Source: Pezicula radicicola (Eukaryota; Ascomycota; Leotiomycetes; Helotiales; Dermateaceae). From it: a stretch of 64,000 bases of DNA. This document shows, piece after piece, positions 1 through 9,388 of the stretch (positions are counted from its first letter, which is position 1; the number at the start of each line of letters is the position of its first letter). A program made the translations under genes and the position numbers. Below the pieces are notes generated by a model. It made no database searches. It worked only from the letters and a program-made list of their open reading frames with translations, and was not told the DNA's origin. The DNA lies in the NCBI GenBank assembly GCA_003008705.1, contig PDUO01000031.1, positions 496,001-560,000 of the forward strand, written 5' to 3'.

Positions 1-1750
1 CAAACCAATTTTCCCTCTCAATATCCCTTCCTTTCTCTAGAGCTTCCTTCCTCTGTATCAAATAATCGAGAAGGCCATCTTTTACACAGGTTTGACTCCC
101 CATTCCCTTGCTCTCCGCAACGGCTATTTCGAATTTCTTCCATTCAACACCGAGAGTTTGTAGTTTTTGGATGCGAGAGAGGATTTCGGTGGAGTCGTGA
201 GATAGGTCGGAGAGGTTTTCGAGGACGGGAGAGTTTTCGATTAGGGAATGGGGGAGATAGGAGATTTCGTGTAGGGAGTTGAATTCTTGGGAGTGTTGTG
301 TGAAGTATTCTTCTACACTATCGATATCCTCGAGATTGTAGTGACGTTGAACGGCTTCTCGATATACGGGACGGGAGAAATCTGTATTTTGAAGATTATC
401 CCACCATTCTTCTGATATATCTGTTAGTTCATTGAAAGAGGCCTGTACTTGTTTAAAATCTCGCAGCTTTTTCCATCGTGCGGCTTGACCTAGTACAGTA
501 CTTGTCACTAGTGCGAATAGAGGTATACCAGCTGAGCATGCGGATGCTGTTCTCCATAACCAAAGTTCCACAAGAGTTGGAAATTCACTATTCCATGCCA
601 GACAATGAAGACCACCGAATACGAGACTACAAATAGCCATTAAGGCGAATACCGTGCGTGGTTGCCGGACGCTGTCGTTACGGATCCGTAGGTCGTGGGA
701 GGGCGGAGCTGCAGGTTTTAAAGTGTTCGAAACGAGAGATACTAGAGGTGATGAACGCTCGCCACAAGTGGAATGATATTCCGGCCATACTCCAACCTCT
801 ATCGGCCTTTTAACATCCTTGGGCTTGCCCCAGTTTGCTGCGTACGTTGCAATTCCCACGACTGAGAAAGCAACAGTGGCTATCTCGAGTTGCGTGATAG
901 GCATATTTCCACATGCTCTCATTATCAAAGACAAAACAAGAAATGAGATTTGCCATATAGCAAGTGAGAGTGTTGCCCAATCTGCCTTACTTCTGTCCTG
1001 AATTTCCTTCTTCGAGAGCCGTAGCTTTGGGAGTGGATCGTGTGCTGAGCCTATGCAACCTGTAACAAGTTGATGGTTGTTCCAAGGTTTGCACTCCCAA
1101 AATTCCTTGGAGCCTTTCTGCCAGGACACTAGACCACCCATGTTTACAAAATAACAGTGTGAGAGGGTCCAGGTGAGCTTCTCGTGGGTATTCGGAGGTA
1201 TGACAGGTTGTACACACTCGAGCTCAATATCTTGTCCGTCCTGGAATCGATGGTAAGTGTTCACTAAGTGCTCAATGGCCAGGATTTCTTTATTTGGACT
1301 CTGAATTTGGGTAATAGCTGGCATAACACCTTCCTCGGCATTGTATTGCTTTTGTTCATCAGAAGCCCTGGCTATGTCCGTCCCGTTGCAGAGGATTCGA
1401 TGTAAAGTTTTTTCGACTGCACCAATCTTCACCGTCCATCCTCCGTCGCCAGAATCCATCTTTCTCTTGATGGAATACAAATCTTCGATGGACATCCTGA
1501 GTTCTTCGACTGCCCGGGCAAAGACAAACTCAGGAAAGAGGACGTTTATCGCCATCCATTTAACTTTTCGGACATAGACGTTCCATTCCGTGTCGTAGAG
1601 GCCAGGCAGGTTGAGGTGCAAAACCGTCCAAGTGCATAAGATAACAATAGATATGCAACTCCACACGATGTCAGTCGTACCGCGGACGTTGGGGCCACCA
1701 TTCCACCCAACCTTGTCTACAGTTGATATGTTGGACGTATTCTGGACCAT
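1..1750 (-). CDS. Uncharacterised fungal multi-pass membrane protein (3' end outside window)
   Basis: A single uninterrupted frame runs from an ATG at 1750-1748 to the left edge, giving at least 583 codons with no stop, so the C-terminus lies outside the window. The N-terminal block reads RGTTDIVWSCISIVILCTWT followed by VLHLNLPG, a signature I associate with a large ascomycete family of functionally unassigned integral membrane proteins. Hydrophobic segments lie near residues 25-43, 257-278, 285-305, 367-385 and 395-415. Between them is a long loop containing the motif GGLVSWQKGSKEFWECKPWN. The part after residue about 415 is hydrophilic. No catalytic motif is visible and the substrate or role is unknown. 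The stretch 1751-2830 upstream of its start shows no convincing gene. Confidence 0.8.
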   Translation of the reverse strand, partial: MVQNTSNISTVDKVGWNGGPNVRGTTDIVWSCISIVILCTWTVLHLNLPGLYDTEWNVYVRKVKWMAINVLFPEFVFARAVEELRMSIEDLYSIKRKMDSGDGGWTVKIGAVEKTLHRILCNGTDIARASDEQKQYNAEEGVMPAITQIQSPNKEILAIEHLVNTYHRFQDGQDIELECVQPVIPPNTHEKLTWTLSHCYFVNMGGLVSWQKGSKEFWECKPWNNHQLVTGCIGSAHDPLPKLRLSKKEIQDRSKADWATLSLAIWQISFLVLSLIMRACGNMPITQLEIATVAFSVVGIATYAANWGKPKDVKRPIEVGVWPEYHSTCGERSSPLVSLVSNTLKPAAPPSHDLRIRNDSVRQPRTVFALMAICSLVFGGLHCLAWNSEFPTLVELWLWRTASACSAGIPLFALVTSTVLGQAARWKKLRDFKQVQASFNELTDISEEWWDNLQNTDFSRPVYREAVQRHYNLEDIDSVEEYFTQHSQEFNSLHEISYLPHSLIENSPVLENLSDLSHDSTEILSRIQKLQTLGVEWKKFEIAVAESKGMGSQTCVKDGLLDYLIQRKEALEKGRDIERENWF

Positions 1751-2830
1751 GAGTGTTTAGGTATTTGGACAAGTAAATTATACTTGGAGTAATATAGTTG
1801 CAACCTCGAGTGACGAATAAGCGACTAAACCCAAATCCTTGAGAAGGTAACTGAGACGACAGAGGAAGTAGGAAGCATAGAAAAGGACTTTAATAGGAGT
1901 AGTATGGGAGATGAAAACCAAAGACATAGTAAGTCCAGAAGAGCTGGGCAGACCAGCATTGCCACTTGGGACCAAGAAGCTACATTCATAGCGTGTGATA
2001 CTTGAGTTCATATCACGGCTTCGTTAAACAAACTAACACTCGGCTTCGACATGCTTGACTTCGGAGATAAATGCAGGCGTCCGGATGTACCATTCATTTG
2101 AGACTCGTGTCAGGACAAGAAAGCCCACTTGACACTCTGTAAGGCTATTTTATGAAGGTTATGGTTTGATGCCCATTAGTGAGGCTCTGTACTACAAGTA
2201 CTATATTAATAGTAAGCTGGAACCACTGAAGGGTAACAGTTCTCGATAGAACGAAGTTGATGAGTGGTTCTTGGCAATGTAGGTAGCCGACCAACTCGAT
2301 TTCTGTTGGTCTTGAAACTGTACTTCGAGGTGAACTGTGACGTTTGTTTGTTTGTCCAAGATGCGAGTACTCATGTGTTAATGAGCTATACGTAGGACAG
2401 ACTTCGACCATGCAAGGAAACAATTGGGGTTATGCATGTCGGAAACATGTCTGAATAACACTTCTAAGATTCTGAGCGAATTATGGAAATTGAGGGCCAG
2501 CCTGGGGAAAATACGCGAATCGTAGTTGGGTACACTGCAGGAAGGAGAGATCCTGTGATGCTAGGAAGGCTGAGTTTTGATGACTGAAATAGCTTTGTTT
2601 GCTTCTGACTCCCGTCAATTGTTGTGGGAGACTTAATCATTTAGCTGAGCCACAACAAGCTATCGGCGAGGCCAGCGAAGGTATATGTCCCACCCTGAAC
2701 TCTTATAATGAAGTCTCTAGGCAGTTTCCTCGTGATTCGCACATCAGTATCAACTGCACAACCCTCTTGTCGCTGGAGGGGGCTAAATGTAGATATTTTT
2801 ATTGATCAACCTATACGCTATTACCTATGC
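1751..2830. other. Intergenic region, no gene seen
   Basis: This stretch lies between the start of the membrane-protein gene on the left and the stop codon of the MDR oxidoreductase gene on the right. Only short open frames under 100 codons without family features or splice-consistent extensions are present. It must hold the promoter of the left gene and the 3' flank of the right one; no specific site was identified. Confidence 0.5.
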
Positions 2831-3963
2831 TTATGTGGAGACCTTAATAACAACCTTTCCAAAATGGCCACCCTTAAACAAATACTCCAAGGCTTCCTTC
2901 GCCTCCCCAAACTCAAACACCTTGTCGACGACTGGCTTTATCTGATGCTGTTCATAAAACCTAAGCATTTCCTCCAGCCTGTCCTTGGGACCATTTAAGA
3001 GTCCCTTCAAAGTGACATTCCTCATCAACGCTAATACATTAGTATTTAGCCGATCTCCAGGAGCATCTTCTTTCCCGGATAGATATCCAATACAATTTAT
3101 GAGGCCACCAAAGGCTATAGACGAAAAGGACTTGCGCAGAGTTTGAGCACCACCGTTTTCGAAGATGATGTCAACACCGCGGTCGGAGGTAATTTTCATT
3201 ACTTCAGTATCCCAGGAAGGTGTGGTACGGTAGTTTATGGTGTGGTCTGCGCCGAGTTTCTTCGCTTGTTCGAGCTTGGCGTCTGAAGAGGAAGTGATAA
3301 TGACTTTTGCAGCCGTGTCAGAAGAGCCCAACATAAACTCTCCTCAGTTGGTATCGAGCAGAACATACCTTCAGAGCCACTAGCCTTTGCAATTTGCAAT
3401 CCATTCACAGCAACGCCTCCCGTGCCTTGAATTAAAACCGTCTCGCCTTTTCCACCAGGCTGTCCCAAATGCCTCATTCCGTTGATAGCCATCCATGCAG
3501 TCATGCCTGCAATCGGTAAAGTCGCAGCCTCGCCATCACTCAGATACTCTGGAGCCTTGATCAGTCCATAGTCAGGAAATACCCGATACTCCGCTAACAC
3601 GCCCTGCAATGGCAAACCCAGGCCATGCTTCATGTGCTCAGCGACAACCTGTCCCTTCAAGTGCGTCTGATTGAAGATACTGAGAACCTTGTCTCCCTCC
3701 TTCCAGGTTGACGAGTTCGAAGTGACGATAGTACCGCACATATCTGAGCAAGGCACTAGCGCTGCTGTTGCGGTTCCGGTAGTCTTATGGTGGTTGTAGA
3801 GACCCATGATCACTTCTGTATCGCGGTAGTTCAGAGAGACAGCATTAATCTTAACGAGGACTTCATTAGGCCCCGGCGTTGGGAGGGCAGCTGTCGTTAA
3901 CTTCAAGCTGGATAGACCGTCCTGGGAGGTTTCCCATTGCTTGAATTTGGTGGGGGAAGACAT
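2831..3963 (-). CDS. NAD(P)-dependent alcohol dehydrogenase / quinone-oxidoreductase-like protein (MDR superfamily)
   Basis: Two exons, 3963-3369 and 3303-2831, encode 355 residues. The 65-nt intron starts GTATGT, has CTGAC near its end and finishes AAAAG; splicing restores the family-typical segment ASGSEVIITSSSDAKLEQAK. The start is the ATG at 3963-3961; an upstream in-frame GTG is not credible in a eukaryote. The N-terminal half is the GroES-like fold (PGPNEVLVKINAVSLNYRDT, VPCSDMCGTIV). The nucleotide-binding Rossmann motif is VLIQGTGGVAVNGLQIAKA at about residues 175-193. Several residues used for structural or catalytic zinc in classical ADHs are not evident, so it may belong to the zinc-poor MDR branch. 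It is likely cytosolic and redox active; the substrate cannot be read from the sequence. The gene is divergent from CWC21 across about 560 bp. Confidence 0.9.
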
Positions 3964-4519
3964 GGTGATGTAAGTCACAAGAACTAAACCTTAGGAATAG
4001 ATCGAGGATAAAACAGAGAGAAGAGATATACACGCAGAGAGAGAGAAAGCAGAGACGTAAGAAGGGGAGAGAATAATGACGGGAAGGAGTAAATAACAGA
4101 AGTAGATATTACAAAGATGCCCCACTGCCGAGGGGTAGCTGGAATTGAAATTCTTATCGCCATGCAGCGGAAATCCGATGTCATTCCATCGCGGCGCAAG
4201 AAGTGACAATTGCCACGTGGATTGCCCATAATGACCACCTCAAAGGCGTGATGTATTTCTGTCTTGAGATGGATAGTCTCATGATTAGTGATGGACAACT
4301 GTCATGAGTATTTGATGTTGTGGAGATGAAGCTCGAAATTGTGTCTTGACGAGCAGATATACTGCCGGCGCTAGCACCCCACCGCCTCTGCTTTCAGCCT
4401 TCCCTCAATCTTTCTTCCGACTGTTCTCAGCCTTCTCACATAGCAATCCACCCAACTCCTGCAACATTTCCTCGCCTTCAAGGACTTTCCGCTGAATCCT
4501 CTACGCTAAACTAATAGTC
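3964..4519. promoter_or_regulatory. Shared divergent upstream region of the MDR oxidoreductase gene and CWC21
   Basis: The two genes start back to back here, so both promoters must lie in this interval. It contains pyrimidine/purine-skewed stretches (GA-rich around 4010-4050, CT-rich around 4380-4460). Open frames on the minus strand in this interval have low-complexity serine/leucine-rich translations and are not credible genes. No specific transcription-factor site is claimed. Confidence 0.4.
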
Positions 4520-5090
4520 ATGTCATCCAACGTAGGCCTTACCACACCCCGTGGCAGTGGTACCTCCGGCTATGTACAACGCAACCTCGCACACCTTAAA
4601 CCCCGCGACCAAGAACGAGGCGCACCCTATAGCAAGGACTTAGATTCCCTCAAGCACCGACAGCGGCAACCAGATAAGGAAATCTTAGAACATGATCGCA
4701 AGCGCGAGGTAGAGCTTAAAGTATTCGAACTAAGGGATCGCTTGGAGGATGAAGGGTAAGTTCTGTATATCTTCCTACACGGTGGATGTATGCTGATAAT
4801 TGGTGAATAGTGTCGACGAAGAAGAAATCGAAGACCAAACCGACGCGCTACGAAAGAAGCTACTGAAGGAGATGGAGAGAGGCAATGCGGGGAGACCGAA
4901 TGCAAAGGGACTTAAGATGCATCAGGTGCATGAGCTTGCAGAGGCCAAGATTAAACAGGATGATCGATTTAGGAGTGCGTTGGGCATAAGTAAGAACTAT
5001 GAGGAAGGAGGACATTGGAAGAAGCAGGAGGAGAGACTGAGGAGTGCACTGGAAAGGGATGCTAAGGATGAGAAGACAGAGGAAAGGTAG
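4520..5090 (+). CDS. CWC21: Pre-mRNA-splicing factor Cwc21
   Basis: Two exons, 4520-4755 and 4811-5090, encode 171 residues. The 55-nt intron is GTAAGT...TGCTGAT...AATAG. The N-terminus MSSNVGLTTPRGSGTSGYVQ is the hallmark of the Cwc21/Cwf21/SRRM2 family. The cwf21 domain follows (HDRKREVELKVFELRDRLED then EEEIEDQTDALRKKL), about residues 54-95, and the intron falls inside it. The C-terminal half is charged and helical. Cwc21 is a nuclear spliceosomal protein that contacts Prp8 and Snu114 near the catalytic centre. Its length is close to the yeast protein. Codon frame and splice sites agree completely, so I regard it as intact. Confidence 0.95.
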
Positions 5091-5617
5091 TGCTGACTAG
5101 GAGCTGAAGTGAATCATTGGGGTTAACTTGAGCCCCACGTAATGCGTTGTTGGCGTCTGAAGGAACTTTGGCGGTACTGGCGTTCATGGAGCTTAATCCT
5201 TCTGGCTGCATTTGCAGGGCTGGTTGTCAAGACAGTTTACTTGGAGCCTGGGAAACAATGGCGCACGTTGGTGCCCCTTTACAATGGCATTTGAGCTTTG
5301 CGAGAGCGAGCACCTCGACGCTGGTTGGAGAAAATCAGCTCAGTACAGCCTTCCACATTGAACAATCTCCGGCAGGGTCTTATGGCAATATTATGGGTTA
5401 TGCTGGATAAAGCTTGGCGGGTGCAGAAGTGTACCTGATGCTGCCACTAAATAATTGGCTTAGTCCGAGCAAACGACGTCTCGCAAGAGCTCTTTAAGTT
5501 GTACATTTGTCTATTTCTAGAAGTCACAGATACTCAATGCAATATTTTAGTAGGCAGCTTCTGCTGTGGACTCATGCCTCGACATCCAACATAGCATAGT
5601 TCCAGCTATGACTACAC
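5091..5617. other. Intergenic region, no gene seen
   Basis: This is the 3' flank shared by the convergent CWC21 and enoyl-CoA isomerase genes. An open frame of 87 codons at 5147-5410 has no recognisable features and is most likely chance. Confidence 0.4.
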
Positions 5618-6587
5618 CTACAACTTATGCCTCTTCTCCCCACTCGCAATCTTCCTAAACTCCTCCTGCGGAATCCCAGCCGAGAAACGTTCCAACCCAC
5701 CAAACACCTCCGCCACACCCTGAGCATCAAGAATATCCCTATCAGGCTTCCGAATCAACGCCTTAATCTTAATCAAACTATCCCCATTCAAATGACTCCC
5801 CAACCTCTCCTCAATCTCCTTAAAAACCAACACCCTAAACTTCTCATCCTCCCCATCCCCCTTCCCAATCCCTTCAAAAATCCTATTCACAAACCCAACG
5901 TGCAATAATTCCTCAGCCGTAATCCGTTTCGACATAATAAGCGCCTCATTCGCCTTAGAGATACCAAGACGTTGTACGAAAGCACGAGAAGCACCTCCTT
6001 CAGCTACGAGACCTAGTGATGAGAATGGTGTTAGGAGGAAGGTATGTGGTGTACAATAGATGAAATCTGAAAAGGCGATTAGGGCTGCTGAGAGTCCGAT
6101 TGCTGGGCCGTTTAAGGCTGTGATTAGGATTTTGGGATGGGTGTAGAAGGCGTGGGTTATGTTTAGGTTGTTGGATACGAAGTTGCGGAGCCAGTGTCGG
6201 GCTAGATCTGTTCCTTCTGGTTGGGATCGCGAGATTCCTACGTCTGCTCCTCTGTTGGTGTTGAGGCTTTATGTTAATCTTTTGTTTTCTTCTTTTCTTT
6301 TCTGGTTTTGATTTTTGGGGGAGGTTGAGCTTGAGGTTGAGCTTACGCTGAGAAGTAGCGTCCTAAGATTTTGGGTGTTAGATGTGAGGCATTGCGGCGG
6401 ATGAAGATTGACACATACCTTTTCCAGTCAACACAGTGATGAATACTTCATCATGAGTAGCTATCTCCCTCATATACGATGCCAATTGATAATAGCCATC
6501 CGCATCCAAAGCATTGAGTTTGCCCGGATTATCAAGAGTGATAACAGCAATCTTCCCTCTATACTCCACAGATACCGTACTCGACAT
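5618..6587 (-). CDS. Peroxisomal enoyl-CoA isomerase/hydratase (Eci1/Dci1-like, crotonase superfamily)
   Basis: Three exons, 6587-6419, 6362-6347 and 6251-5618, encode 272 residues. The middle exon is only 16 nt; including it yields the expected LTGKGRYFSAGADVG, in which SAGAD forms the first half of the crotonase oxyanion hole. The second half is TALNGPAIGLSAALIAFSD. The region ending FSSLGLVAEGGAS carries the acidic residue expected in this superfamily. The protein ends in HKL, a PTS1-type tripeptide also seen at the end of yeast Dci1, so peroxisomal import is likely. The probable role is shifting double bonds during beta-oxidation of unsaturated fatty acids. Isomerase versus hydratase specificity cannot be settled from sequence alone. 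The gene is divergent from PET100. Confidence 0.9.
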
Positions 6588-7365
6588 TATTCCTGTAATC
6601 CAATTTTTCTTCTCTGATATGTATGGTATGAAATGGAAGGAAATCTTCTTGTTTACATGCTTTCCCCACGTTACTGCTAAGCTGTTTATAAATGAAAGTC
6701 TGGAGTGGTGGAGAGAACCTTTCTTTACCCCACAGGTGACAGATCAAGGTACAGCCGATTACACCTCGGCTCTGCTGGATTTCTAAACAAGGGGAAATCG
6801 GGGAACACCAAAACGGTACATATACTTCGTAGGTGAGTTGCTTACATAAAGAGAACCACTTAAATTAAGTGAGCTACTCCAAATATTTTGGTTTCGTACG
6901 AAAAGTACCTACTTTGGTGCACCAAATTCCACGGTGAACACGGCGAGACACGGCGAGACACGGCGAGCTCGGCTCAACAGCACCGCGGTTAGTCACGTGA
7001 CTGGCTTTATGTAAACTCACCTGACTAATATATGATTAATTCATTGTTGTTTTGTTGCACGTCTGATTTAGAGGGCAATCATTTACTTTTCTTCTCTCCA
7101 CTTAATATGCAGCCACAGTTCCTGTGATTCGCGGACTGGATTGACGCGCCATTTTTAGTGGCCTGAGCTCGCGTTAGATTTTCGAGTCGAGCTTCTAATT
7201 CGATGTCAGCGTCACTCCAGCAGCCCAGGTCTCCGGTTCAATTCAGACGCCGTCCGCAAACACCGTATGCAAACGCCGTAACCAATTCCAAACCATAGTT
7301 ACCATACTATAAACCCTCATCCTAAACAATCAACTCACGTAGTCCCATTCAGAAAGTCACATAAA
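6588..7365. promoter_or_regulatory. Divergent upstream region of the enoyl-CoA isomerase and PET100 genes
   Basis: No gene is visible here. The interval contains a piece related to the dispersed TTACTC-type repeat (6835-6880) and a short tandem array of CGGCGAGACA (6938-6967). Promoters of both flanking genes must lie here. Confidence 0.4.
6938..6967. repeat. Short tandem repeat, unit CGGCGAGACA
   Basis: Two perfect copies of a 10-bp unit plus partial flanking copies, lying between the divergent isomerase and PET100 genes. Confidence 0.8.
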
Positions 7366-7694
7366 ATGGGTGGTCCAAACCTCGAGGTTTTCAAGGTATA
7401 TCAAAGGAATCCCTCGCCCCACCTCCTTCTCTCAATAGCTAACAAAGTTTTTTGTTTCTGTAGTTTGGCATGTACATTATGTTCCCAATAGGGATTATGT
7501 ATTATTATGGCACGAATCTTGATAATCGCTTCTCCGTACCGGATTTCTGGCCTAAGCCTGAGCAGACGAATCGGATTCCGTTTGAGAAGGATGAGATCAA
7601 AGGCGAGCTGGAGAGACTTAGGGAGAGGAGGTTGAGGATTAGGGATATGCGGTTACAGAGGGAGCAGGAGATGGGGAAGAAGGATGATGAGTAG
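7366..7694 (+). CDS. PET100: Cytochrome c oxidase assembly factor Pet100
   Basis: Two exons, 7366-7395 and 7464-7694, encode 86 residues. The first exon holds only ten codons (MGGPNLEVFK); the 68-nt intron is GTATAT...TTTCTGTAG. The joined N-terminus continues FGMYIMFPIGIMYYYGTNLD, a membrane anchor at about residues 11-27 that is diagnostic for Pet100. The motif FSVPDFWPKPEQTNRIPFE follows, then a charged helix rich in Glu and Arg. Pet100 is a mitochondrial inner-membrane protein needed to assemble complex IV. Length and motif order match the family. The gene is convergent with the TACO1-type gene, another complex IV factor, with 265 bp between stop codons. Confidence 0.95.
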
Positions 7695-7959
7695 GAATTG
7701 CTGATGTTGAGGGAGTGTCGGAGGGAGTATTCAATGCATTGCAGAGGGCGTTTGGGGGGTTGGCATGAAATGGATTGGCGTATGGATTGAAAATGGGGTC
7801 TACATCTGCTATATGTACATGTTCGAGGACGCATTCCACTCCTGAATAATGATGAGATTGGAGAAGCGCCATATGGCTGCTGTTGTACATTCTATGTCTA
7901 TGTATACCTAGTCTACAGTCTATTCAAATTGTACACATATATACGACGGCCGTATGCAT

Positions 7960-8945
7960 CTAATCCACTTGCAACTCATTCCATACCTCGTCACTGACCT
8001 TCCCTTGTGCAACATTAGCGTATACACCTTGCACATTCGGATCATCCTGTAACGCATCCACCAATTCCGTCAGCGTCTTGACCGCAGCCTCATCGTCCAT
8101 AGTGACTATTGTATCCTCATTCGGGTCCCAAACAATATCACTGGACAATACCTTTAAACCTAAACTTTCCTGCAGAGAATTTGCTGCCGCAGTCGTCATA
8201 TTTGGTTCCGTCCACACCACAATATTCCCATCTTCATCTGCTTCCACATCTTCAGCTCCAGCTTCAATAGCAGGTTCCAACACATCGTCGACGCCTAAAT
8301 TCCGCTCGTCCTTCTCAAACGCTACCCGCCCTTTCCGCTGGAATAAGTACTGCGTTGGTGTAACAGTGCCACCTTTATATTTTATCAAGAACCGTAGATC
8401 TGATAATGTGCGTACCCGATTGTCCGTTTCGATATCGACGACCAGTGCAACACTAGGCGGCATAATGACTTCGAGCGTCAGATTCTCAAGCGGTGCGCCT
8501 GTCGCTGACCGTCCTTGACCGCGCGCAATCGCTGCTTCCATGGAGGCTTTCGGAAATCCCGCTGTAAAGGTGTAAGCCTCTGATTACTACACCAGCAGAA
8601 TGAGAATATACCCCGTTATGTACCTTTCTTCGCGGTTGCTAGGATAGCCGCCAGTTTCGAGTTATTATTTGGGTCGCCGCCATAGACTGCAATTGGCGTT
8701 AAAATTTCATGCTTCTTAGAATGCGAAGGGGTTCAAGTACGTTTAGAGCACAGCGATATCTCATGTGCTAGTATTGAGCGCTGCTGATTCTTCTTTGCAT
8801 CTGCACTGCCTTTGTCATGCTTGATCTTGGACCATCTGTTATGCCCGGATTGAGCTATGGTTGTGGTTGAAAAAGGTAGACATCTTGTGCAGATATACTC
8901 TGGCTTGGAAAATAATGGTTTCAGACCTCTGGAAAATGCTGCCAT
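7960..8945 (-). CDS. TACO1: Mitochondrial translational activator / YebC-family protein (TACO1-like)
   Basis: Three exons, 8945-8741, 8686-8624 and 8561-7960, encode 289 residues. Splicing restores SKLYGGDPNNNSKLAAILAT and then AKKAGFPKASMEAAIARGQG. The first about 30 residues are basic and hydroxylated with no acidic residues apart from one Glu, as in a mitochondrial presequence. They are followed by the YebC hallmark SGHNRWSKIKHDKGSADAKK at residues 33-52. The remainder gives the typical three-domain YebC order. In animals TACO1 promotes translation of mitochondrial COX1; the fungal relatives are mitochondrial too. The specific target in this organism is inferred. It is divergent from LAA1 over about 440 bp and convergent with PET100. 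Confidence 0.93.
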
Positions 8946-9388
8946 GGCTGTTTTTGGTTCGTCCGAATATTCTTTGCGTGATGTTCAAGTAAAGGACTCG
9001 AATAAAGTTAATGCGGCTATCGGGCCCTACGCGCTAAGGCTGGAAGAGGTACCATATTTGGTCTCAATACTTTAGGTTGAATGTCAACCCAGCTTTATAC
9101 TTTGTAACATTCCTCAAATACAAGATCATATAGCAATTGTGAACTGCTCGACCAATTTCTGAAAACATATTGTGTCATATTTCTGAGAGCATCACGATTG
9201 GAAGATTAAAACTTGAAGTGACAGGTCCGCTAGCGTGTTAACACATTCCATTCAATCATCGCGAACAAGGATCACCATATGCCACGGTTCTATTCTAAGA
9301 CCACTCTACCAAGCTTCAAGTACATCACAGCAGTACAGGACACGATCTATTTACGCCCTCCCCAGTGTCTCTGAACTGAAATTTGTCA
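8946..9388. promoter_or_regulatory. Divergent upstream region of the TACO1-type gene and LAA1
   Basis: This 443-bp interval separates two start codons and must contain both promoters. Short open frames here are interrupted and featureless. Confidence 0.4.

Noticed and set aside
3984..4298. Overlapping minus-strand open frames upstream of the MDR gene
   Set aside because: Low-complexity translations in the shared promoter region; no domain, no splice link to the gene.
7201..7260. Word resembling a tRNA B box (GGTTCAATTC)
   Set aside because: No matching A box or cloverleaf could be built around it.
8078..8518. 146-codon open frame on the plus strand
   Set aside because: Antisense shadow of the TACO1-type gene; serine/threonine-rich translation is a by-product of the opposite frame.
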